17,434 bases of DNA from SPCO01 sp964579825 (GTDB lineage: Bacteria > Chloroflexota > Limnocylindria > Limnocylindrales > CSP1-4), in contig CAZOHT010000050.1 in NCBI GenBank assembly GCA_964579825.1, positions 1-17,434 on the forward strand. Reading direction: 5' to 3'. Position numbers and translations under genes: made by a program. Under the pieces are notes generated by a model. It made no database searches. It saw nothing but the letters and a program-made list of their open reading frames with translations, and was not told where the DNA came from. The first letter of the stretch is position 1. Every line of letters begins with the position of its first letter. This document shows positions 1 through 7,135 of this stretch, piece by piece.

Positions 1-2
1 AG

Positions 3-545
3 AACCGCGGGACGCTGGGCGGCAACATCGCGAACGCCTCGCCGGCCGGCGACACGCTGCCGGTCCTGCTCGCGATGGACGCCTCGTTCGTGCTCGGCTC
101 GGTCCGTGGCGAGCGAACGGTCGCGGCCGCGGACTTCTGGACGGGCTACCGCCAGACGGCCCTCGCCGCGGACGAACTCGTCGTGCGCATCCGGATCCCT
201 CTCGCCGGTGGCCAGGAGCTCCGCTACCGCAAGGTCGGCACGCGGCGGGCGCAGGCCATCAGCAAGGTCGTGCTGGCCCTTGCCTGGCGGGAACGGCCGG
301 GCCTCCGGGGCTGGACCGGCGTCCGCGTGGCCCTCGGCTCCGTGGCGGCCACGCCGATCCGGGCACGCGCCACCGAGGCCGTGCTGGAGCGTCGCTCCCC
401 GAACCCGGAGGCGGCCGACCTGGCGGCCGAGACGCTGGCCGGCGAGATCCAGCCGATCGATGACGTCCGCTCGACCGCCGAGTACCGCCGGATCGTGGCG
501 GCGCGTGTGCTGCATCGGCTGATCCGCGAGGCCGGCGGCTGGTGA
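3..545 (+). CDS. xdhB: Xanthine dehydrogenase FAD-binding subunit, C-terminal part (5' truncated by window edge)
   Basis: The open frame enters the window at base 3 without a start and gives 180 residues before TGA. It opens with NRGTLGGNIANASPAGDT, the FAD-pyrophosphate-binding loop of molybdenum hydroxylase medium subunits (CoxM/XdhB family). The C-terminal FAD-domain signature RYRKVGTRRAQAISKVVLA follows. In this family the subunit passes electrons from the 2Fe-2S clusters through FAD to the acceptor in a cytoplasmic three-subunit enzyme. Sequence alone cannot separate xanthine dehydrogenase from CO dehydrogenase or other relatives. The purine assignment rests on the next genes, uraD and urate oxidase, and the stop overlaps the uraD start (GTGA). 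About 100 N-terminal residues should lie upstream of the window. Confidence 0.88.
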   Translation, partial: NRGTLGGNIANASPAGDTLPVLLAMDASFVLGSVRGERTVAAADFWTGYRQTALAADELVVRIRIPLAGGQELRYRKVGTRRAQAISKVVLALAWRERPGLRGWTGVRVALGSVAATPIRARATEAVLERRSPNPEAADLAAETLAGEIQPIDDVRSTAEYRRIVAARVLHRLIREAGGW

Positions 546-1087
546 GCCGGGCGGCCATCCCGTTCGACGCGCCGACCGACGATGCGTTCGACGCTGCCAT
601 GGCGCCGCTCTTCGAGGGGGCGCCGCACTTCCTCGCTCGGCTGTCGGCCGCCAGGCCGTTCGTCAGCCTCGACGAGTTGTTCGACCGGGCCCGCGAGATC
701 GCCCACGCCATGCCGGAGGCGGAGCAGCTCGAGCTCATCGACGCCCATCCTCGACTCGGGGCGCCGCCCGCGACCGTGTCCGCGTATTCCTTCGTCGAGC
801 AGGGCTACGACCTCGGCACCACGCCGCCGGTCGACCCGGACGCCGCTCCCCCGGACGCGGCTCCCTCGGACCTCGGCGCCGCCCTGGCCAGCGCGAACGA
901 CGCCTATGAGGCCCACTTCGGGTTCCGCTACTGTGTCTTCGTTGCCGGCCGGTCGCGCGAGGCGCTCCTGCCGGACATGACGGCGGCGCTGCGCCGCGAC
1001 CGGAATGCCGAGATCCATCGGGCGCTCGACGCCGTCGTGGACATCGCGCACGACCGGGCTGCCGGGCCGGCCCACGGATCGAGGTGA
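542..1087 (+). CDS. uraD: OHCU decarboxylase (2-oxo-4-hydroxy-4-carboxy-5-ureidoimidazoline decarboxylase)
   Basis: The 181-residue product matches the UraD family, the third step of urate oxidation, which decarboxylates OHCU to S-allantoin in the cytoplasm. Visible family motifs are LFEGAPHFLARLSAARPF (23-40), EAEQLELIDAHPRLG (59-73) with the expected catalytic His at 69, E86-Q87, and FGFRYCVFVAGRS (126-138). The GTG start at 542 overlaps the stop of the upstream flavoprotein gene by 4 nt, a typical translational coupling. Urate oxidase follows after 4 nt. The usual segment after the EQ motif is replaced by a Pro/Ala/Asp-rich stretch (about 94-111), an unusual loop. Length is ordinary for the family (about 165-180). 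Confidence 0.93.
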   Translation: MSRAAIPFDAPTDDAFDAAMAPLFEGAPHFLARLSAARPFVSLDELFDRAREIAHAMPEAEQLELIDAHPRLGAPPATVSAYSFVEQGYDLGTTPPVDPDAAPPDAAPSDLGAALASANDAYEAHFGFRYCVFVAGRSREALLPDMTAALRRDRNAEIHRALDAVVDIAHDRAAGPAHGSR

Positions 1088-1091
1088 CGAC

Positions 1092-1937
1092 GTGATCGAA
1101 CTCGGGGCCGCTCGCTACGGGAAAGCCGGTGTCCGCCTGATGCGGGTCGATCGCTCCACGACCCCGCATCGCGTTCGCGACCTCACCATCGCGATCGCGC
1201 TCGAGGGCGACTTCGTGGCTGCGCACACGGATGGTGACAACAGCCTCGTCGTGGCCACGGACACGATGAAGAACACCGCCTACGCGTTCGCCAAGGAGCA
1301 TCTCGGCGGCTCCATCGAGGCGTATGGACTGGCCCTGTCCGAGCACTTCCTGGCGATCCCGCAGGTGGACCGAGCGACGGTCAACGTCCGCGAGCACGCC
1401 TGGCGGACGATCGCCGTGGACGGGGCGCCCGCGCCGGATGCGTTCGTCCGGAGCGGGGAGGGGACCCGGGTCGCCACCGTCTCGGCGACGTGCGCGGGCG
1501 TGTCCGTGGAGGCCGGCGTGGAGGACCTCATCGTCCTCAAGACGACGCGCTCGTCGTTCAGCGGCTTCCCGCGGGACGAGTACACGACGCTGCCCGAGAC
1601 GGACGACCGCATGGCCGCCACGAAGTTGACGGCGATCTGGTCGTATGGCTCGCCAGACGTCGATGCGGACGCCTCCTACGACGCCATCCGATCGGATCTG
1701 CTCGAAACCTGGGCGGACCACGACAGCCCGAGCATCCAGACCTCGATCTGGATCATCGCCCGGGCCATCCTGGAGCGTCACGACGAGGTCCAGGAGATCC
1801 GGATGGTGTTGCCGAACCTGCATCACTGGCTGGTGGACCTGGCGCCGTTCGGCCTCGAGAACGACCGCGAGATCTACACGCCGACCTCGGAGCCGTACGG
1901 GCTCATCGAGGCGACCGTCCGTCGCGGCGAGGGCTGA
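1092..1937 (+). CDS. uox: Urate oxidase (uricase, cofactor-free)
   Basis: The 281-residue product is a complete tunnelling-fold uricase that oxidises urate with O2 to 5-hydroxyisourate and H2O2. Residues equivalent to the Aspergillus active site are all visible: K11 in YGKAGVRL, T56-D57 in VVATDTMKNT, F156 and R173 in SSFSGFPRDEYTTLPETDDR, Q216 in SIQTSIWII, and N242 and H244 in PNLHHWLVDL. I chose GTG 1092 because residue spacing to K11 and T56 then matches known uricases and GAGG lies 7 nt upstream. The same frame is open further 5', but that part overlaps uraD. The gene sits 4 nt after uraD and 1 nt before malate synthase once the gap is collapsed. Confidence 0.95.
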   Translation: MIELGAARYGKAGVRLMRVDRSTTPHRVRDLTIAIALEGDFVAAHTDGDNSLVVATDTMKNTAYAFAKEHLGGSIEAYGLALSEHFLAIPQVDRATVNVREHAWRTIAVDGAPAPDAFVRSGEGTRVATVSATCAGVSVEAGVEDLIVLKTTRSSFSGFPRDEYTTLPETDDRMAATKLTAIWSYGSPDVDADASYDAIRSDLLETWADHDSPSIQTSIWIIARAILERHDEVQEIRMVLPNLHHWLVDLAPFGLENDREIYTPTSEPYGLIEATVRRGEG

Positions 1938-2096
1938 GGTGNNNNNNNNNNNNNNNNNNNNNNNNNNNNNNNNNNNNNNNNNNNNNNNNNNNNNNNNNNN
2001 NNNNNNNNNNNNNNNNNNNNNNNNNNNNNNNNNNNNNNNNNTCGGAGCCGTACGGGCTCATCGAGGCGACCGTCCGTCGCGGCGAGGGCTGAGGTG
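1887..2096. repeat. Exact 55-nt direct duplication flanking assembly gap 1
   Basis: Bases 1887-1941 and 2042-2096 are identical and directly abut the two edges of the N run. They contain the last codons of urate oxidase, its TGA and the GTG of the next gene. This is what two contigs overlapping by one assembly k-mer look like when a scaffolder inserts Ns without merging. It is not a biological repeat. Confidence 0.93.
1942..2041. other. Assembly gap of 100 N (gap 1, probably zero true length)
   Basis: A run of exactly 100 N. Because the flanks repeat each other over 55 nt, the likely true sequence is obtained by merging them, which leaves the operon contiguous and removes 155 bases from this coordinate system. 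Confidence 0.95.
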
Positions 2097-3701
2097 ACCG
2101 ATCCGACCCGGACGGCTGGCACGACCGGCCGACCCGACGGCGTCGAGGTCGCCGGACCGCCGGTCCCGGGGTCGGATCGGATCCTGACACCCGACGCGCT
2201 CGCCTTCGTGGCCGATCTCCAGCGTCGGTTCGGGTCGCTTCGGCTGGATCTCCTGAAGCGGCGCGAGGAACGCCAGGCCGAACTCGACGCGGGCGTCCGC
2301 CCGGACTTCCTCGTGGCGACGGCGCAGGTCCGTGTGTCCGACTGGACGGTGGCGCCGGCGCCCGCGGATCTGGATGACCGTCGGGTGGAGATCACCGGCC
2401 CGGCCGAGCCGAAGATGATGATCAACGCCCTGAACTCCGGCGCAAAGGTGTTCATGGCGGACCTCGAGGACGCCCTGTCGCCGACCTGGGCGAACGTGAT
2501 CGCCGGCCAGGCGGCGATCGCCGACGCGACGCGCGGCACGCTCGCCTTCGACTCGCCCGACGGCAAGGCCTATCGGCTGGACGATGATCGGGCGACGCTC
2601 GTCATCCGACCGCGTGGCTGGCACCTCATCGAGTCCCATGTCCTCGTGGACGGGGCGCCGGTGTCGGCGTCGCTGTTCGACTTCGGGTTGTACCTGTTCC
2701 ACTCGGGCGCGGCGGCCATCGAGGCTGGGAGCGGTCCGTACCTGTACCTCGCCAAGCTCGAATCGCATCACGAAGCGCGGCTCTGGAACGACGTGTTCCT
2801 GCATGCGCAGGCAACGCTCGGGATCCCGCGCGGCTCCATCCGGGCGACGGTCCTGATCGAGACGATCCTGGCGGCCTTCGAGATGGACGAGATCCTGTAT
2901 GAGCTGCGCGAGCATGCCGCCGGCCTCAACGCCGGCCGCTGGGATTACCTGTTCAGCGCCATCAAGAAGTTCCGCACGGATCCGGCCATCGCGTCGCCGG
3001 ACCGGGCTCAGCTGACCATGACCGTGCCGTTCATGCGGGCGTACACGGAGCTGCTCGTCCAGACGTGCCATCGGCGCGGGGCGCACGCGATCGGCGGGAT
3101 GGCCGCGTTCATCCCGAACCGGCGCGACCCGGTCGTCACGGAGACGGCGCTGGGCAGGGTCCGCGCCGACAAGGAGCGCGAGAGCGCCGACGGGTTCGAC
3201 GGGACGTGGGTCGCCCATCCGGACCTCGTGCCCGTCGCGCTCGAGGTGTTCGACGGCATGCTGGGTGACCGCCCGAACCAGAAGGATCGCCGGCGCGAGG
3301 AGGTCGCGGTCGCGGCCACGGACCTGCTGGATCTCACGGTCGCGGACGGGGCCGTCACCGAGGCTGGCGTGCGGGCGAACGTCCGGGTCGCGCTGGCCTA
3401 CCTCGACTCGTGGTTGCGGGGCGTCGGCGCGGCCGCCATCGACAACCTGATGGAGGACGCCGCCACGGCCGAGATCAGTCGGTCCCAGTTGTGGCTGTGG
3501 ATCACCCAGTCGGTCGTCCTCGACGACGGGGCCCCGTTCACGCCGGAGCGCTATGCCTCGATCCGCGAAGAGGAGCTGGAGCGGCTCGGTGGTCGATCCG
3601 TGGGCCGCCTCGTCGATGCCGTCGACCTGCTCGATCGCCTGGTCCTGGACGACGACTTCGCCGAGTTCCTCACGCTCCGGGCGTACGCGCTCCTGGACTG
3701 A
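2094..3701 (+). CDS. aceB: Malate synthase A
   Basis: The 535-residue product has the length of AceB-type malate synthases, which condense glyoxylate with acetyl-CoA to give malate. Clear blocks are NALNSGAKVFMADLEDA (111-127), IRPRGWHLIESH (171-182) with the catalytic Arg, YLAKLESHHEARLWNDVF (218-235), ETILAAFEMDEILYELR (256-272) with Mg-binding Glu, GAHAIGGMAAFIPNR (329-343), GFDGTWVAHPDL (367-378) and MEDAATAEISRSQ (453-465), whose D455 fits the catalytic base. The GTG start lies 1 nt after the urate oxidase stop, with GAGG at 2084-2087 as ribosome binding site. Its place in a urate operon suggests a sink for glyoxylate released from allantoin rather than, or besides, the glyoxylate shunt. 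No isocitrate lyase is in the window. Confidence 0.95.
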   Translation: MTDPTRTAGTTGRPDGVEVAGPPVPGSDRILTPDALAFVADLQRRFGSLRLDLLKRREERQAELDAGVRPDFLVATAQVRVSDWTVAPAPADLDDRRVEITGPAEPKMMINALNSGAKVFMADLEDALSPTWANVIAGQAAIADATRGTLAFDSPDGKAYRLDDDRATLVIRPRGWHLIESHVLVDGAPVSASLFDFGLYLFHSGAAAIEAGSGPYLYLAKLESHHEARLWNDVFLHAQATLGIPRGSIRATVLIETILAAFEMDEILYELREHAAGLNAGRWDYLFSAIKKFRTDPAIASPDRAQLTMTVPFMRAYTELLVQTCHRRGAHAIGGMAAFIPNRRDPVVTETALGRVRADKERESADGFDGTWVAHPDLVPVALEVFDGMLGDRPNQKDRRREEVAVAATDLLDLTVADGAVTEAGVRANVRVALAYLDSWLRGVGAAAIDNLMEDAATAEISRSQLWLWITQSVVLDDGAPFTPERYASIREEELERLGGRSVGRLVDAVDLLDRLVLDDDFAEFLTLRAYALLD

Positions 3702-3712
3702 GGGTCCGGCGC

Positions 3713-5125
3713 TCAGTCGCCGGGGGCGCCACGCTCCACGAACCGGCCGGCACCACGGGTCCCGACGAATGCGCCGCCCCGGATGACGGCCCGGCCACGC
3801 ACGAACACGTCGCGGACGGCGCCCCGGACGTCGAGGCCTTCGTACGGCGTGTAGTCGCTGGTGTGGTGCAGGTCCGCGGCCCGGATCGTCCGGCGCGCCG
3901 CCGGGTCGAAGATGACGATGTCGCCATCCCGACCGACCTCGAGGGCACCCTTGGCCGGCAGCCCGAACCGCCGCGCCGGGGTCGTCGACAGCAGGTCCAC
4001 CATCCGCTCCGCCGTGATCCGGCCCCGCGCGACACCCTCGGCGTACAGGATCGTCAGCAGCGTCTCGATCCCCGGTGCGCCGTTGCTGATCCGATCGAAT
4101 GGGACGCCCTGGGCGGCCTCGGCTTTCTCGGTGTCCAGCCGGTCCGGGACGTGGTCCGTCGCGACCAGGTCGAGCGAGCCGTCCGCGAGGCCGGCCCACA
4201 GCGCGTCCCGATCGGCCGCGGACCGAAGTGGCGGGGCGATGACGTACCGGGCGCACGAGGCGGGATCCGGGTCGTCGTAGCGGTCTTCGGTCAGGACGAG
4301 GTAGTGCGGGCAGGTCTCGGCGGTCACCCGGACGCCGGCGGCGCGGGCACGCCGGACCTCGTCGAGCGCCGCCGCCGACGACAGGTGCACGACATGGACG
4401 GGAGCACCGGACGCCCGCGCGAAGGCCATGGCCCGGGCGGTCGCCACCGCCTCGACATACGGCGGCCGGGTCCTGGCGTGGAAGCGTGGCGCGATGTCGC
4501 CGCGGGCCAGGGCGCTGGCGACGGCCGTGTCCAGCAGGACCGGATCCTCGCAGTGGACCTGGAGCATCCCGCCGCGGGCGCCCATCAGCGCCATGGCGTC
4601 GTACAGCGCCCGATCGGCGAGCCGGAAATCGAACACCATGAAGGCCTTGGAGGTCGACACGCCGGCATCGATGCTGGCGGCCAGCTCCGCCAGCGGATCG
4701 TCCATCCGGCCACTGACGACGAGGCTCAGGCCGATGTCGATGGCGCTGTCCGCGTTCGTCGCCGCGAGCCACTCACGCAGGCCGGTCGCGAGGCTCAGCT
4801 CCGCGGCGGGCGATGAGCCGGTCCCCGGGTTGTTGAACGAGAGGAACGTGGTCGTGCCACCGAACGCGGCCGCCACCGAGTCCTGGAAGAACCGGTCCGG
4901 GGCGGCATCGCTCGCGACGCGGGTATGCGTGTGCGCATCGACGATGCCCGGGAGGACCAGCATCCCCGTCGCATCGATCACCTCCCGGGCCCGGTCGGCG
5001 AGACTCGCCAGGTCCGGGTCGACGGCGGTGATCCGGCCGCCACGGACCGTGAGATCGGCACGTCTCGTGCCCGCGGCCGTCACGACCGTCCCGCCGCGGA
5101 CGAGGAGATCCAGCGTATCCGTCAC
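3713..5125 (-). CDS. Cyclic amidohydrolase, hydantoinase/dihydropyrimidinase/allantoinase family; probable allantoin-opening enzyme
   Basis: The 470-residue product is a metal-dependent amidohydrolase that opens cyclic ureides. Metal ligands are visible as H65 and H67 (GIVDAHTH), the likely carboxylated K160 (TSKAFMVF), H191 (QVHCED), H247 (VHLSS) and D324 (VATDHVPD). SNGAPGIET (347-355) and SDYTPYEGLDVRG (423-435) are typical of D-hydantoinases and dihydropyrimidinases. Classical allantoinases differ around the first of these. Because it lies beside uraD, uox and uraH, I infer that it hydrolyses allantoin (5-ureidohydantoin) to allantoate; a hydantoinase or dihydropyrimidinase is the alternative. 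GTG 5125 is chosen because the product then begins at the usual first beta strand (LDLLVRGGTVV) and a TATCCT hexamer lies 6 nt upstream. The gene converges on aceB with an 11-nt interval. Confidence 0.85.
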   Translation of the reverse strand: MTDTLDLLVRGGTVVTAAGTRRADLTVRGGRITAVDPDLASLADRAREVIDATGMLVLPGIVDAHTHTRVASDAAPDRFFQDSVAAAFGGTTTFLSFNNPGTGSSPAAELSLATGLREWLAATNADSAIDIGLSLVVSGRMDDPLAELAASIDAGVSTSKAFMVFDFRLADRALYDAMALMGARGGMLQVHCEDPVLLDTAVASALARGDIAPRFHARTRPPYVEAVATARAMAFARASGAPVHVVHLSSAAALDEVRRARAAGVRVTAETCPHYLVLTEDRYDDPDPASCARYVIAPPLRSAADRDALWAGLADGSLDLVATDHVPDRLDTEKAEAAQGVPFDRISNGAPGIETLLTILYAEGVARGRITAERMVDLLSTTPARRFGLPAKGALEVGRDGDIVIFDPAARRTIRAADLHHTSDYTPYEGLDVRGAVRDVFVRGRAVIRGGAFVGTRGAGRFVERGAPGD

Positions 5126-5131
5126 GGGGGC

Positions 5132-5137
5132 AGGATA
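5132..5137 (-). promoter_or_regulatory. Candidate leaderless -10 hexamer TATCCT for the amidohydrolase gene
   Basis: Read on the minus strand, TATCCT is followed by GCCCCC and then the GTG start at 5125. There is no Shine-Dalgarno sequence in between. A TANNNT hexamer 6 nt before a start is the arrangement expected for a transcript that begins at the start codon. The same hexamer and spacing precede the DUF3830 gene. Confidence 0.5.
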
Positions 5138-5177
5138 GCCGGGCGGCGACTGGCATCGGCGGGGCACCGTCGCCGGT

Positions 5178-6578
5178 CTAGACGCCCTTGACCGCCTCCA
5201 GCAGGACGGTGTCGAGGACGGGATCGCGCCCGGCCCGGTAGTCGTCGAAGGTGTACGGGACCGGCAGCTCGGGCTCGATCGTGACCCGGGCATCGTCGGG
5301 CGTACTGATCTGGTGGTACCGCGACGCGATGTAGACCTGCTGGCCGCTGTTGACGAGGTCCGTCGAACGAGCGTCGCCATACAGATTCGGGCTGCCGCCC
5401 ATGGCCTCACCCGCGAACCAGGCACCGGTCGTGGCTTCGAGCTCCGTCGCGAACGTCGCCGCCGCCGAGAAGGTCAGGCGGCCGATGAGCACGACCAACC
5501 GACCGGGTCGGTCGATGGCCGGATCCTGCAGGACGTCCAGGAAGTGGCGGTACGTGTTGAGGTTGCCCCCGCCGTTGTGGCGCAGGTCCACCACGACGCG
5601 TTCGATGTCGCCTTCCTGGACCCTGGCCAGGATCTCGTCGACGATCGGGTCGATGCGGGCCTCCACGACGTTGTACTGGACAAACAGCGTCTCGTCGTCC
5701 GGCAGGACCTCCCACCAGAGCGTCTCCGTCGGACGGCTGAGCCACAGGGGTTCGCCCACCGGGAGGTCGATGGGATCGCCACCGTGCCAGGCGACATCGT
5801 CGTCGGCGAGGATCGGCTCGATGACGAGGTCGCGCGTCGCGCCGGACGGGGCCTCCAGCGTGAACGTCGCGGGACCGGGTTCGTCGATCACGCCGACCCC
5901 GGCCAGGAGTTCGCTGACCCGGAGGTAGAGCGGGCCGTAGGCGAGCAGGTTGGACGGGTTGTCGCGGGGCGCCAGCGGGTCGGTCAGCGCCAGCACCTCG
6001 GCGATCGGCCGGCCTTCGATGGCGACGATGCGCGACCCGACGCTGGACTCGTAGGGGGCACGAGCCCGGGTGATGACGAGGCCTTCGGGGAACTGCCACA
6101 TCGTGATCGGGTACTCGTGGGTGCCACTCCCCGGGATGAACGGGAAGATCCCCGAGTGGCCGTCGCGACCGGCCCAGCCGGGCATCGAGGCGAGGCGGAC
6201 GAGCTCGGTGAGGGCTTCGTCGTCGGTCATGTCCGGGATCCGGGCCTTGACCGCGTCGGCGGCCGCGACCCAGTCGGCACGGGCCATGCCGTGCCACGGA
6301 TCGGGGTGGAGTCGCTCCCTGGCCTCGAGCAGCGCGTCGATGTCGGCTCGCCAGCCGTCATCGCGCGAGAGCGGGGTGGGGGAGGGCTCGTGCGTCGCGG
6401 TGGGAGCCGGCACGGAGGCCGAGGTCACCGGCGACGAGGTCGCGCCGCTCGACGCACGGCTCGGGGCGGGCGCCGGGGCACATCCGGTGACGAGCATGGC
6501 GACGACCGCGAAGACCGCCAGCGCCCTTGGCAGCCACGCTGCTCGCCGATCGGGTCCATGCATCTCCGGCGGTCGCAT
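5178..6578 (-). CDS. S41-like peptidase, predicted lipoprotein
   Basis: The 466-residue product has an N-terminal hydrophobic segment (about 18-32) ending in lipobox VTGC with Cys33, so it is probably an exported lipoprotein. A Ser/Thr/Pro-rich tether (34-70) follows. The C-terminal half resembles the tail-specific (S41) protease core, with VVDLRHNGGGN (329-339) and GRLTFSAAATFATELE (366-381), where S371 is the expected nucleophile. DGHSG at 139-143 fits a conserved His motif. The classical PDZ domain is not obvious. ATG 6578 is preferred over an upstream in-frame ATG because it lies 1 nt after the MarR stop and keeps the signal peptide short. Substrate is unknown and its presence in a urate locus is unexplained. 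Confidence 0.8.
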   Translation of the reverse strand: MRPPEMHGPDRRAAWLPRALAVFAVVAMLVTGCAPAPAPSRASSGATSSPVTSASVPAPTATHEPSPTPLSRDDGWRADIDALLEARERLHPDPWHGMARADWVAAADAVKARIPDMTDDEALTELVRLASMPGWAGRDGHSGIFPFIPGSGTHEYPITMWQFPEGLVITRARAPYESSVGSRIVAIEGRPIAEVLALTDPLAPRDNPSNLLAYGPLYLRVSELLAGVGVIDEPGPATFTLEAPSGATRDLVIEPILADDDVAWHGGDPIDLPVGEPLWLSRPTETLWWEVLPDDETLFVQYNVVEARIDPIVDEILARVQEGDIERVVVDLRHNGGGNLNTYRHFLDVLQDPAIDRPGRLVVLIGRLTFSAAATFATELEATTGAWFAGEAMGGSPNLYGDARSTDLVNSGQQVYIASRYHQISTPDDARVTIEPELPVPYTFDDYRAGRDPVLDTVLLEAVKGV

Positions 6579-6579
6579 C

Positions 6580-7035
6580 TCAGGCACTCGCCTGCATCGA
6601 GTCGGCCAGGAGGGCGCCATGGGCGTCGCGCGCCGCGGCTCCGATCGCCTTCAGCGTGGCACGGGCGGCCTCCTCTTCGATGTCCAGGGCGGCGATGAAC
6701 CGGTCGTCGGCCTCACGAAAGGCGCGGCCGGCGGCGGCATGGGCGCGGAGTCCCTCGTCGGTCAGCGCGAGCTGGTAGGACCGACGGTCGCCGGGCACGA
6801 TCCGGCGTTCGGCGTGGCCGCGCTCCAGGAGGGCCCGGACGAAATGGGTCATGGACGTCGCCGGCATGCCGACCCGACGGGCGAGGTCGGTCGGGGTGTG
6901 CGGACCCTCATCGAACAGGACGCTGTAGACCGCGTACTCGTCGGGGCGAAGGGCCGCTTCCGCCATGGCGCCGACGATCAGCGTCCGGACGGACTGCTCC
7001 GCCGCGAAGAGCTCGAACAGGAGCGAGAGTCGCGA
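6580..7035 (-). CDS. MarR-family transcriptional regulator (N-terminus lost in assembly gap)
   Basis: The visible 151 residues contain a winged helix typical of MarR: TPTDLARRVGMPATSMTHFV (48-67) as helix-turn-helix, then RALLERGHAERRIVPGDRRS with the charged wing and the common LTDEG sequence at 91-95. C-terminal helices (100-145) would form the dimer interface. MarR proteins are usually 140-170 residues, so only a short N-terminal part should be missing in the N run. The gene is followed after 1 nt by the S41 lipoprotein gene, so the two are probably co-transcribed. Its position among urate genes allows a role as a urate-pathway repressor, as known for MarR-type HucR. That is inference, because the N-terminal helix that marks HucR-like proteins is in the gap. 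Confidence 0.85.
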   Translation of the reverse strand, partial: SRLSLLFELFAAEQSVRTLIVGAMAEAALRPDEYAVYSVLFDEGPHTPTDLARRVGMPATSMTHFVRALLERGHAERRIVPGDRRSYQLALTDEGLRAHAAAGRAFREADDRFIAALDIEEEAARATLKAIGAAARDAHGALLADSMQASA

Positions 7036-7135
7036 NNNNNNNNNNNNNNNNNNNNNNNNNNNNNNNNNNNNNNNNNNNNNNNNNNNNNNNNNNNNNNNNN
7101 NNNNNNNNNNNNNNNNNNNNNNNNNNNNNNNNNNN
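7036..7135. other. Assembly gap of 100 N (gap 2)
   Basis: A run of exactly 100 N between the 3' end of the DUF3830 gene and the 5' end of the MarR gene, both on the minus strand. Unlike the other two gaps, the flanks share no overlap that I can see, so true sequence is missing and its length is unknown. Both interrupted genes are nearly complete, which suggests that the missing piece is short. Confidence 0.95.

Noticed and set aside
1887..2096. The 55-nt direct repeat as a biological duplication or attachment site
   Set aside because: The copies end exactly at the N boundaries and contain coding sequence ending in a stop plus the next start, which is best explained by contig overlap.
2058..4772. 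A very long minus-strand open frame (about 900 codons) opposite malate synthase
   Set aside because: It is antisense to a clear aceB, crosses the N run, continues antiparallel to or out of frame with the amidohydrolase, and is dominated by Arg/Gly/Pro as expected for a GC-rich shadow frame. No family motif is visible.
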